A DNA stretch of 64,000 bases from positions 1,913,126-1,977,125 of the forward strand of contig NZ_AP028634.1 of the NCBI RefSeq assembly GCF_033097485.1, in the 5' to 3' direction. The notes under the pieces are model-generated. The model was given only the letters and a program-made list of their open reading frames with translations. It was not told the DNA's origin and made no database searches. A program made the position numbers and the translations under genes. This DNA comes from Pyrofollis japonicus. Lineage in GTDB: Archaea > Thermoproteota > Thermoprotei_A > Sulfolobales > Pyrodictiaceae. Positions 1-6,878 of this stretch are shown one piece after another; the stretch's first letter is position 1; the number at the start of each line of letters is the position of its first letter.

Positions 1-9
1 TGTTTGGAT

Positions 10-225
10 ATGAGTGTCCGAAGAGCCCGTCTTCCACCATTCAAGGCATGTAGGAAGTGTAAAAGCTTAGTGCCACGTGAGGCTACACGCTGCCCAGTAT
101 GCGGCTCAACGGATCTTTCTGATGATTGGGAAGGCGCGGTAATAATTATTGATCCCGAGAAGTCGAAGATAGCGAAAACCCTTGGGCTCGAAAAGCCTGG
201 TAGGTATGCGATTAAGGTAAGATAA
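10..225 (+). CDS. spt4: Transcription elongation factor Spt4 (RpoE'')
   Basis: Small zinc-ribbon protein of about 71 residues, with CRKC near the N terminus and CPVCG about 15 residues later, followed by the acidic GAVIIIDPEKSKIAKTLG stretch typical of archaeal Spt4. Spt4 binds the NGN domain of Spt5 and acts with RNA polymerase as a processivity factor. A TTG at position 4 is also in frame, and the window edge hides anything upstream; ATG at 10 is preferred as the usual start codon. The stop overlaps the ATG of the next gene by one base (TAATG), which suggests co-translation with the dephospho-CoA kinase. Identification rests on the paired zinc knuckles and the position before S24e/S27ae. 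Confidence 0.9.
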   Translation: MSVRRARLPPFKACRKCKSLVPREATRCPVCGSTDLSDDWEGAVIIIDPEKSKIAKTLGLEKPGRYAIKVR

Positions 226-788
226 TGCTGAGGAACCGAGCAGCCGTGAGCTATGTTAGCTTGTTTTTCCCGACAGATCTATGTCTTCCAGCCAGTATGA
301 GGGCGTATCTCTCATCAACCCCTCCCCGCGCTAAGCTGGTAGGAAGCATACTTTTGGCTAGAGATAAGCTGCGCTATAAGCGGGTCATAAGTGTAGGTGA
401 TCATGTTACTCAGCAGCTTCTCGTCAGCGGGATAACGCCCTGGGTAGCAATCTATGACTGTGTAGAACGCCGCCAGAAGAGGAGTTGCCCAAAGATAGCG
501 AGCCATAGAGAAGTTGCTGTAGAGAATCCGCGCTCAACATTGACGCTTGGTGCGCTCAAGGCTATAGAGGAGGCGCTAAGGGAAGGAAACACGTCTATCC
601 GCGTAATAGGTGAGGAGGACCTCTTGGCCCTGCCTGCAGCGCTCTATGCACCAATAGGTGCATACATTGTTTACGGGATGCCAGGACTGGCAGCTGTTCT
701 GATTAAGGTTGACTACGAGCATAAACGTTCAGCCGCCAATCTGTTGCGATTCTTTCTTCCCTGCCCAGCTAAGGGTAAAAAGGAATAA
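225..788 (+). CDS. GTP-dependent dephospho-CoA kinase (DUF359 family)
   Basis: Protein of 187 residues matching the archaeal DUF359 family in length and layout: a basic N-terminal part, a central GDHVTQQLL motif around residues 58-66, and the late segment VYGMPGLAAVLIKV. Members of this family use GTP to phosphorylate dephospho-CoA, the last step of CoA synthesis in archaea; the founding activity was shown in Thermococcus. The sequence has no classical P-loop, as in the family. It starts on the ATG that overlaps the spt4 stop and is followed closely by rps24e, the usual archaeal spt4-DUF359-S24e neighbourhood, which strengthens the call. Confidence 0.85.
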   Translation: MLRNRAAVSYVSLFFPTDLCLPASMRAYLSSTPPRAKLVGSILLARDKLRYKRVISVGDHVTQQLLVSGITPWVAIYDCVERRQKRSCPKIASHREVAVENPRSTLTLGALKAIEEALREGNTSIRVIGEEDLLALPAALYAPIGAYIVYGMPGLAAVLIKVDYEHKRSAANLLRFFLPCPAKGKKE

Positions 789-789
789 A

Positions 790-816
790 CCCGCAGGGGC
801 AAACACGCTCTGCGGG
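790..816 (+). promoter_or_regulatory. Leader hairpin upstream of rps24e
   Basis: CCCGCAG (790-796) pairs perfectly with CTGCGGG (810-816) around a 13-base loop. The hairpin begins two bases after the kinase stop codon and lies about 35 bases before the S24e start. No T-run follows, so it is not an obvious terminator. It may be a processing or translational control element between cotranscribed genes; that is inference. Confidence 0.4.
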
Positions 817-851
817 AGAACACTATAGACTGCACGGCGGGGTGCCTGCAA

Positions 852-1232
852 GTGTCACAGCAAATACCGCGTGAAGTAATCGAGATGTTTATACCAAAGG
901 GGTCTAAGAAGCTTGAAGTAGACCTAGGTGAAGGCTACGAGGTATATGTTACTAAGGACTGGTATAACCCGCTTATCAAGAGAAGAGAAATTGATGCAAC
1001 TATAATACATGTTGGAAAGCCAACACCAAGCCGCATGAAACTTAGAACACAGTTCGCCAAGGCGCTGAATGTTGACTTTAAGCGCGTCTATATCAGAAGC
1101 GTTAAGTCAGAGTACGGAGTAGGCATTAGCCGCATCGAAGTACACGTGTATGACGACGTGGAAAGAGCGCTGCAATTCGAGCCAAAATACATTATAGAAC
1201 GCAACAAGCTCCCAGAGGAAATGGAGGAATAA
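852..1232 (+). CDS. rps24e: Ribosomal protein S24e
   Basis: Protein of 126 residues with the S24e core: KDWYNPLIKRREID near residues 35-48, GKPTPSRMKLRTQFAK and a final VHVYDDVERAL. It is a component of the archaeal/eukaryotic small ribosomal subunit. It starts with GTG preceded by a GGCGGGGTG purine tract. It sits between the CoA kinase and S27ae, the conserved archaeal order, and is presumably in the same transcript. Confidence 0.95.
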   Translation: MSQQIPREVIEMFIPKGSKKLEVDLGEGYEVYVTKDWYNPLIKRREIDATIIHVGKPTPSRMKLRTQFAKALNVDFKRVYIRSVKSEYGVGISRIEVHVYDDVERALQFEPKYIIERNKLPEEMEE

Positions 1233-1283
1233 CCCCTATAAAGGTGATTGAGACAAGAAAATCGCCTGGGTGGTGAAGAAGCA

Positions 1284-1475
1284 ATGGCAAAGGAGGGACT
1301 TAAACTATACGTCCATCGCCTCTACGAGTACGATTACAACACGGGAACCATAAAGAGGAAGAACAAGATATGCCCACGATGCGGAAGCTTCATGGCGTTC
1401 CACAAGTATCCCGTCCCGAGGTGGCACTGTGGTAAATGTGGACACACCGAGTTCGTTAGGGAAGCCAAGAGGTGA
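1284..1475 (+). CDS. rps27ae: Ribosomal protein S27ae
   Basis: Zinc-ribbon ribosomal protein of 63 residues when started at the ATG at 1284 (MAKEGLKLYV). The zinc site is CPRCGSFMAFH followed by WHCGKCG. A GGGTGGTGAAG tract lies just upstream of this ATG, which favours it over an earlier in-frame start at 1248. The stop codon TGA is embedded in AGAGGTGAT, a good Shine-Dalgarno sequence, implying translational coupling to kae1. It is part of the small subunit. Confidence 0.95.
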   Translation: MAKEGLKLYVHRLYEYDYNTGTIKRKNKICPRCGSFMAFHKYPVPRWHCGKCGHTEFVREAKR

Positions 1476-2520
1476 TCCTCGTAAGCTTTATCCTCGTCTC
1501 GAATGGGAGAAGGATGCAATAGTTCTCGGCATAGAGTCAACTGCACACACGTTTGGCGTAGGCATAGCCTCTACTCACGAACCCTATATTCTTTCAAGTG
1601 TACGCGACACGTATCGCCCCAAAGAGGGGGGCATTCATCCTAGAGAAGCGGCGAGCCACCATGCACGTGTAGCTCCTCATGTCTTAGCCGAAGCACTTCG
1701 CAGTGCAGGAGTCAGTATCAAAGATGTTGATGCAATAGCAGTAGCTCTTGGCCCTGGACTAGGCCCGGCTCTAAGAATAGGTGCTACCATAGCTAGAGGA
1801 CTAGCAGCATACTACTCGAAGTCCCTCGTACCGGTAAACCACGCAGTAGCCCATATAGAGATAGGCCGCCTCTACACCGGTTTTCACGACCCCCTCGTCC
1901 TCTACGTCTCGGGAGGCAACACAATGGTTGCGGCATTTGCTAAGAAGAGATACCGTGTTTTCGGCGAGACTATAGACATTGCTCTCGGCAATCTTCTTGA
2001 TACGTTTGCCCGTGATGCTGGTCTAGCTCCTCCATACGTTGTTGAAGGAATGCATGTCGTTGACAGATGCGCTGTAGGAGCCCATGAGCCGGCAGACTTG
2101 CCTTACGTTGTAAAGGGTATGGATGTCTCGTTCTCCGGCCTATTGACCGCAGCGCTACGGGCATGGAATAAAGCGAAAACGGCTCAGGAAAAGGCATCAG
2201 TGTGTCTAGGACTGAGGGAAATAGCGTATAGTGCAGCTACAGAGGTTGCCGAGAGGGGTCTTGCGCATACCCGGAAATCAAGCGTATTATTGACGGGTGG
2301 TGTGGCTGCTAGCCCTATACTAAGAGAAAAAATCAAAGCGATGACTGCCTATCACGGGGCAGAAGCTGGTTGGCCGCCTACCCCCTTAGCGGGAGATAAT
2401 GGTGCTATGATAGCATGGGTTGGGTTACTAAACTATCTTGCAGGTGTAACGGTGCCCATAGAGGAATCGGTTGTTAGGCAGCGTTGGCGGCCAGACGAGG
2501 TTGAGATACCATGGCGCTAG
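1429..2520 (+). CDS. kae1: KEOPS subunit Kae1, tRNA threonylcarbamoyladenosine synthesis
   Basis: Catalytic subunit of KEOPS, which transfers threonylcarbamoyl to A37 of ANN-decoding tRNAs. The ASKHA fold begins at VLGIESTAHTFGVGI; metal ligands are H138 and H142 in NHAVAHIEIG (numbering from 1429), and SGGNT, GGVAAS and DNGAMIAW follow. The start is uncertain: the only ATG, GTG or TTG codons in frame before the conserved core are GTGs at 1429 and 1438, inside rps27ae, while the expected start after the Shine-Dalgarno at 1470-1476 has no standard initiation codon in frame. The 3' end overlaps bud32 by 10 bases. Kae1 and Bud32 are separate genes here, not fused. Confidence 0.93.
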   Translation: MVNVDTPSSLGKPRGDPRKLYPRLEWEKDAIVLGIESTAHTFGVGIASTHEPYILSSVRDTYRPKEGGIHPREAASHHARVAPHVLAEALRSAGVSIKDVDAIAVALGPGLGPALRIGATIARGLAAYYSKSLVPVNHAVAHIEIGRLYTGFHDPLVLYVSGGNTMVAAFAKKRYRVFGETIDIALGNLLDTFARDAGLAPPYVVEGMHVVDRCAVGAHEPADLPYVVKGMDVSFSGLLTAALRAWNKAKTAQEKASVCLGLREIAYSAATEVAERGLAHTRKSSVLLTGGVAASPILREKIKAMTAYHGAEAGWPPTPLAGDNGAMIAWVGLLNYLAGVTVPIEESVVRQRWRPDEVEIPWR

Positions 2521-3179
2521 GGGTTAGCAGCATTAAGCCTATTTACAGGGGCGCGGAAGCCTACCTTTACCTCATAGACTGGTTCGGGAAAAAAGCACTA
2601 CTAAAGCATAGAATTCCAAAGAATTACCGTCATTCCAAGATAGATACGCTCTTGAGACGTAGAAGAACCGTAACCGAGGCTCGAGCGATCAAGGAGGCGC
2701 TCGAGCTCGGAGTTCCGGCGCCAGCACTCTACTTCGTGGATCCCATAGAAGCGGTCATAGTCATGGAGTATCTGCCTTACCCGAGCCTCAGTAAGCTAAT
2801 AGACGACAACGATGAAAAAGGATTTGAAGCAGTAAGAAAGCTAGGAGAATATATAGCAATATTACACGAGAGCGGCATAAGCCATGGAGACCTAACTACA
2901 AGCAACGTATTAGTAGGTGACGACGTCTATTTGATAGACTTCGGCTTATCCTCGCTTCATAGCACCGAGAGGGAAAATGCAATTGACGTTCACCTATTTC
3001 TTCGAAGTCTCGAATCAACACACCCCGAGCACGCCGACGACTTATTCCAGATTCTTATAGAAGGTTATAAAAGCGTACGTGGCTCCGAGAAAACATCTAA
3101 AGTACTCAGCATCGTTAATGAGATCAGATTGATGGGAAGATACAAGGCAGAGAGGAGGACACTATGGGGGAACGCATAA
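2511..3179 (+). CDS. bud32: KEOPS subunit Bud32, atypical kinase/ATPase
   Basis: Small RIO-like kinase of 222 residues. It has YRGAEAYLYL as the reduced nucleotide loop, K28/K29/K32 in the second strand, the catalytic HGDLTTSN (H125, G126, D127) and IDFGLSS with D143. The C-terminal basic tail KAERRTLWG is typical. Bud32 binds Kae1 and hydrolyses ATP in the KEOPS complex. It overlaps kae1 by 10 bases and the XTPase gene by 16, so all three are translationally linked. The Pcc1 subunit is encoded about 2.6 kb downstream. Confidence 0.94.
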   Translation: MALGVSSIKPIYRGAEAYLYLIDWFGKKALLKHRIPKNYRHSKIDTLLRRRRTVTEARAIKEALELGVPAPALYFVDPIEAVIVMEYLPYPSLSKLIDDNDEKGFEAVRKLGEYIAILHESGISHGDLTTSNVLVGDDVYLIDFGLSSLHSTERENAIDVHLFLRSLESTHPEHADDLFQILIEGYKSVRGSEKTSKVLSIVNEIRLMGRYKAERRTLWGNA

Positions 3180-3739
3180 TAGCAATAGCTACCAGAAATA
3201 TGCACAAAGTCGAAGAAATAAACAGTGTACTAAGAGAATGCGGGTACAGCGTCGCACCCGTTGACGCGCCGAAGATAGAAGTTCAGAGTAATAGCCTTAA
3301 GGAGATAGCGATATTTGCTGCATCAACAGCATTCAATATCATACACAGGCCCGTTATCGTTGAGGACGCTGGTCTATTTATTGACGCCCTTAGGGGGTTT
3401 CCGGGCCCCTATTCTGCGTACGTATTCAAAACTATTGGCATAAGCGGCATCCTTAAGCTTTTAAACGGAGTCGTCGATAGACGTGCGAGATTTATCTCAG
3501 TAATAGCTCTTGCCCACGAGAATGGTGTAGAGGTATTTGAAGGAGAGGCTAGAGGAACTATCTCAACACAGCCACGCGGAGAAAAAGGATTCGGTTTTGA
3601 CCCAATATTCGTGCCCGAGGGCTCTGATAGAACATTCGCCGAGCTAGACACTATTGAGAAAAACAAGTACTCGCACAGAGGTAAGAGTGCGAGAAAGCTC
3701 TGCGAATGGCTGTATGAGAACGGCCATCTTATTGCATAG
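3164..3739 (+). CDS. rdgB: XTP/dITP pyrophosphatase (Ham1/RdgB family)
   Basis: House-cleaning nucleotidase of 191 residues that hydrolyses XTP, ITP and dITP to the monophosphates. Family signatures are ATRNMHKVEEIN at the N terminus (SHTP/ATRN-x-K type), EDAGLFIDALRGFPGPYSAY, and GFGFDPIFVPEG followed by KNKYSHRGKSARKL. Length is normal for the family. It overlaps bud32 by 16 bases and closes the spt4-to-XTPase gene string. Confidence 0.93.
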   Translation: MGERIIAIATRNMHKVEEINSVLRECGYSVAPVDAPKIEVQSNSLKEIAIFAASTAFNIIHRPVIVEDAGLFIDALRGFPGPYSAYVFKTIGISGILKLLNGVVDRRARFISVIALAHENGVEVFEGEARGTISTQPRGEKGFGFDPIFVPEGSDRTFAELDTIEKNKYSHRGKSARKLCEWLYENGHLIA

Positions 3740-3764
3740 GAGTACTTGAGGCATAGGCTCGCGA

Positions 3765-3774
3765 TTTTTATAAG
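3765..3774 (+). promoter_or_regulatory. TATA box for rps15
   Basis: TTTTTATAAG is a canonical archaeal box A. Initiation about 25 bases downstream would fall near 3797, giving an unusually long leader of about 90 bases before the rps15 ATG at 3886. Confidence 0.55.
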
Positions 3775-3813
3775 CCCGTAGGCTCTCAGTGCCACCGACT
3801 GGTAGTAGCTCAA

Positions 3814-3863
3814 AGGCCCCTGGGGGAGCAGGGGCCCTATAAGAAGTAATTTGGCTCCTGCTC
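3814..3863 (+). promoter_or_regulatory. Structured rps15 leader with two competing hairpins
   Basis: GGCCCCTG (3815-3822) pairs with CAGGGGCC (3829-3836) in a perfect 8-bp hairpin. The same right arm can instead be part of GAGCAGGGGCC (3826-3836) pairing with GGCTCCTGCTC (3853-3863), 11 pairs with one G-U. The two folds exclude each other. The ribosome binding site GGGGTG (3874-3879) lies just downstream. Pairing is read directly from the sequence; a switching role, for example autoregulation by S15, is inference. Confidence 0.45.
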
Positions 3864-3885
3864 GCCTCGCATCGGGGTGTTAGAA

Positions 3886-4365
3886 ATGGCTGGAAAGAGG
3901 AGAAAGAAGGGTAGATCTCACTCAACTAGGCCAGCTAGCCCAGCTATACCAAAGTGGGTTCAATACGACCCAGAAGAGATTGAGGAAATAATTGTAGACC
4001 TAGCCAAGAAAGGTTATCCACCAAGCATGATAGGCATAATACTCCGAGACCAGTTTGGTATCCCGTTGGTAAAGCCTATACTAGGAAAGACTATAACAGA
4101 AGTCCTCGAGGAACACGGCATAAAGATGGTCGTACCCGAGGACTTGTTCAGACTCATTCAGAAGGCTGTAAATCTGCGACGACATCTTGAGGAGCACCCT
4201 AAGGACACACACGCCAAGAAGGGCTTACTGGATCTCGAGGCTAAGATAAGGAGAATAGTCAAGTACTACAAGAGAGAAGGTAAGCTGCCACCAGACTGGG
4301 AATACGACCCGCAGAGAGCGAAACTACTCGTAGCCGGAGGCCTCTACATCGAAGCTGCAAAGTAG
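3886..4365 (+). CDS. rps15: Ribosomal protein S15 (archaeal S13e/S15 type)
   Basis: Protein of 159 residues with the archaeal N-terminal extension ([16 protein letters not shown]) and the S15 core from about residue 70 ([43 protein letters not shown]). It binds 16S rRNA in the central domain. ATG at 3886 is chosen because GGGGTG lies 7 bases upstream and the extension is standard; an upstream TTG at 3877 is less likely. It has its own promoter and is followed by an AT-rich spacer with a T-run (4381-4390) that may end the transcript. Confidence 0.95.
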   Translation: MAGKRRKKGRSHSTRPASPAIPKWVQYDPEEIEEIIVDLAKKGYPPSMIGIILRDQFGIPLVKPILGKTITEVLEEHGIKMVVPEDLFRLIQKAVNLRRHLEEHPKDTHAKKGLLDLEAKIRRIVKYYKREGKLPPDWEYDPQRAKLLVAGGLYIEAAK

Positions 4366-4521
4366 AACAACAAGACAAGGCCTTTTTATTAAAGCCTTCC
4401 AATAACTCAATTAAATATTTTATAATAATAGCCTAGACGTGGTGTACTAGTTCAAGAGAACCGGCGCTTATCCTAGTAGGATTTTTCTCTGTTCTTGCTT
4501 GTAGACTAAGCGGGTAGGGGA
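4366..4521 (+). promoter_or_regulatory. Spacer with terminator-like T-run and promoter of recJ-like/pcc1/rps3ae
   Basis: Just after rps15 there is GGCCTTTTTATT (4379-4390), a plausible archaeal terminator. ATTTTATAAT at 4417-4426 is a good box A; initiation would fall near 4450. Downstream are GTTC-AAGA-GAAC (4450-4461) and ATCCTA-G-TAGGAT (4470-4482) followed by TTTTC. The purine tract GGGTAGGGG (4512-4520) serves the TTG start at 4522. Confidence 0.5.
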
Positions 4522-5805
4522 TTGTCGCTAGACCAGGCATTTGAGAAAATTATTAGCGAAAGGGAGGCTGCTCTACTGAAGCCTGCAGCAAGCCAAATAG
4601 GCGCAGCAGTAAAGGAATATGGGTACGTTGATATAGTCGTTTTTCCATCACTTGATGCTCTTTTGGCCTCAGCAATAGCTGTTAGCGCGCTATATCGTAA
4701 CGGGGTTGATTTCACTATAAGCATGGCACCAATAGTTCCACGCCAAGTATCCGAGCCTACACTATTTCTCGGGTATCCAGCCTATATTGCTCAGGAAATA
4801 AGAGCTAGTAAGCCATCCGCTCTGATAGGCTTCGGCGAAAAACCCCAAGGCCTTCTCCACGTTGCTGTTACTTCCTCGATGGACTCAAGCGTAGCTGCAC
4901 TAACTGCCGCTGTTTTCTCCGAATTAACTGTTGTCGGGTACAATTCGATCTACGGGCTCATAGCAGGCTACTGGAGGAAACTTGACAAAGGCAAGAAAGC
5001 CGAGTTCGTGGGAATAGAAGCCGGTATAGCTGACATGCTAAAGCTTGAGAATAAGATTGAAGAAAGCTTCAATTTAAGGCTTTTCCGGTGGCAAGAGCTT
5101 GGAACAGAGGAGGCAATATCGCTCACCCTTGAACCCTTCCTACCAGGGCTTAGCGGGCATCTGGGCAACGCAATCAAGTTCCTTGAATCTGATCCTAGGA
5201 TTGCGCCACTTATAGGAAAGACCCTAAAGGAAGCTCCGGAGCAAAGTGTCACTGTTCTTGGCGAAAAACTCTACGAGCTTCTCAAGAAGAGTAGTAAAGG
5301 GCCTCGTAGGCCAACTGAACTCATCGGTACAACTTACTATAGTTTTGTATTTCCATTACGCGATTTAAGAGAAGCTCAATATGTTTTGGCAAGATATGCT
5401 GCAAGCAGATATGCGCAGCAATTGAGCATGATAGGAATTATGGAGGAGCCCTTAGCGGCGGCAGCTTACTACATGTATATGAGCAGCTTCGAGAAAATGA
5501 TAGAAAGCATCGAGGAAGTGATTAGCAAAGGTACTGAGTCGCTTATATTAAATAAGCTACGGTTACGAGTAGCCGAGGTAGATGAGCATTTTCATCCAAT
5601 AGTTGAGCGAATACTACAACAGCTAGGGCATATCAGTGAGGGAGAAGTGTTTGGTGCAGCTACAGGGCACGGCATTATAGTTCTTTTAGAACAGCTTCTC
5701 TATACATACGGGTATCCTTGGCTCGAAGAAGCAATAGAAAAGAAGTGCATTGACTACATAGAGGGGTCGCTCTTTGGAGCAGTCCAACGAGAGAAATGCA
5801 AATAA
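4522..5805 (+). CDS. RecJ/Cdc45-like DHH-superfamily protein, probably inactive
   Basis: Protein of 427 residues resembling the crenarchaeal RecJ-related proteins considered counterparts of Cdc45 in the MCM-GINS helicase complex. The order of alpha/beta segments fits a DHH fold (VVFPSLDALLASAIAVSALY near residue 35, then TSSMDSSVAALTAAVF near 115), but I see no DHH or other aspartate/histidine metal motif, so nuclease activity is unlikely. The location between S15 and Pcc1/S3ae is recurrent in Crenarchaeota. It starts with TTG behind GGGTAGGGG. The family call is moderate because catalytic landmarks are lacking; it rests on context and overall layout. Confidence 0.65.
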   Translation: MSLDQAFEKIISEREAALLKPAASQIGAAVKEYGYVDIVVFPSLDALLASAIAVSALYRNGVDFTISMAPIVPRQVSEPTLFLGYPAYIAQEIRASKPSALIGFGEKPQGLLHVAVTSSMDSSVAALTAAVFSELTVVGYNSIYGLIAGYWRKLDKGKKAEFVGIEAGIADMLKLENKIEESFNLRLFRWQELGTEEAISLTLEPFLPGLSGHLGNAIKFLESDPRIAPLIGKTLKEAPEQSVTVLGEKLYELLKKSSKGPRRPTELIGTTYYSFVFPLRDLREAQYVLARYAASRYAQQLSMIGIMEEPLAAAAYYMYMSSFEKMIESIEEVISKGTESLILNKLRLRVAEVDEHFHPIVERILQQLGHISEGEVFGAATGHGIIVLLEQLLYTYGYPWLEEAIEKKCIDYIEGSLFGAVQREKCK

Positions 5806-5806
5806 T

Positions 5807-6106
5807 ATGAAAGTTCTGGTTGACATTACTATAGAAGAGCTTGGCAAGAGAGAGGCCGAGGCTCTCTTAAAGGCCATTAAGCCTGATAATTTAACAGCGC
5901 CTCCATGGCTGAGAATAAAGGAAGAAATAGCGGCCAAAGGGTTACGCATAGTTGTTGAAGCTCTTATAGAGCAGCCTTATCGAGTAGGCTCCGTGAAAAA
6001 TACGGTTGACGAAATACTAGAGTTCATATATTCCTTACTCAAAACACTAGAGGAGGCTGCTAAGACTTTAAAGCAGGCAGGCAACGAGTCCACGGAACGG
6101 GGGTAG
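5807..6106 (+). CDS. pcc1: KEOPS subunit Pcc1
   Basis: Protein of about 99 residues with the Pcc1 pattern: an N-terminal beta strand (MKVLVDITIEEL), an acidic helix with EAEALLKAIKPDN, the strand GLRIVVEALIE and the C-terminal helix VDEILEFIYSLLKTLEEAAKTL. Pcc1 dimerises and binds Kae1 in KEOPS. ATG at 5807 lies one base after the preceding stop; an ATG at 5774 inside the upstream gene is in frame but would add a non-conserved tail. It is cotranscribed with the RecJ-like gene and rps3ae. Confidence 0.85.
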   Translation: MKVLVDITIEELGKREAEALLKAIKPDNLTAPPWLRIKEEIAAKGLRIVVEALIEQPYRVGSVKNTVDEILEFIYSLLKTLEEAAKTLKQAGNESTERG

Positions 6107-6113
6107 GACTGTA

Positions 6114-6764
6114 ATGAGCCGACGCCGCTACGGCGGAGCAAGGGATACGTGGCGTCTAAAGAAGTGGTACGAGGTAATTGCGCCTCCCGTTTTCGGGAAT
6201 GTTGTCCTGGGTACAACGCCTGCGGATGATCCACGTAAGCTCATAGGCAGAGTAATGGAGACCACGCTATACGATATAACAGGCGACTTCTCGCTAGTGC
6301 ATGTTCACCTCTACTTCCAGGTAATAGATGTAGACGAGGAAAACATGAGGGCCATCACTAGGTTTAAGGGTCACGAACTCGCAAGAGACTATATGAAAAG
6401 CTTCATTAGGCGTAAGAGTAGCAAGATCCAAGGCATATACAACGTTACGACAAAGGACGGTTATGGCCTAAGAATAACGGGAGTAGTGCTTACAACCTAT
6501 CGCTGTAAGACAAGCCAAAAGAAGGCGATACGTAAGATAATGGGAGAGATAATTACGAAGCGCACTGCGGAAATGACGCTAGACGAGCTAATTAAGGCAA
6601 TGCTGTTCGGGCAGCTAGCTAATGAGATATTCGAGGCAGCCAAGAAGATTTACCCAATAAGAAAAGTCGAGATATACAAGTCAAAGCTGCTAACTGTTCC
6701 AGGGCCAGACGGAAAGCCTCAGCCAGCAGTGGTTGTGTCTCCGCTAATGTTCGAAGTACGCTAA
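6114..6764 (+). CDS. rps3ae: Ribosomal protein S3ae (S1e)
   Basis: Protein of 216 residues with the S3Ae signature: KKWYEVIAPPVFGNVVLGTTPADDP at the N terminus, DITGDFSLVHVHLYFQV, then RRKSSKIQGIYNVTTKDGY and the C-terminal IYPIRKVEIYKSKLL. It is part of the small-subunit head and platform in archaea and eukaryotes. A GGGGGTAGG purine tract precedes the ATG. It follows pcc1 by 7 bases and ends the operon. Confidence 0.96.
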   Translation: MSRRRYGGARDTWRLKKWYEVIAPPVFGNVVLGTTPADDPRKLIGRVMETTLYDITGDFSLVHVHLYFQVIDVDEENMRAITRFKGHELARDYMKSFIRRKSSKIQGIYNVTTKDGYGLRITGVVLTTYRCKTSQKKAIRKIMGEIITKRTAEMTLDELIKAMLFGQLANEIFEAAKKIYPIRKVEIYKSKLLTVPGPDGKPQPAVVVSPLMFEVR

Positions 6765-6878
6765 AAGTCAACACAGATACTACAAGAACGATTTTATGGC
6801 CTGTTTTGTATTTTTATTCTCGTCTCCTGGTGTACTAAGCAGATTAATGCAAGGTTCTAGGTTATTCTCTTTCTCTTT

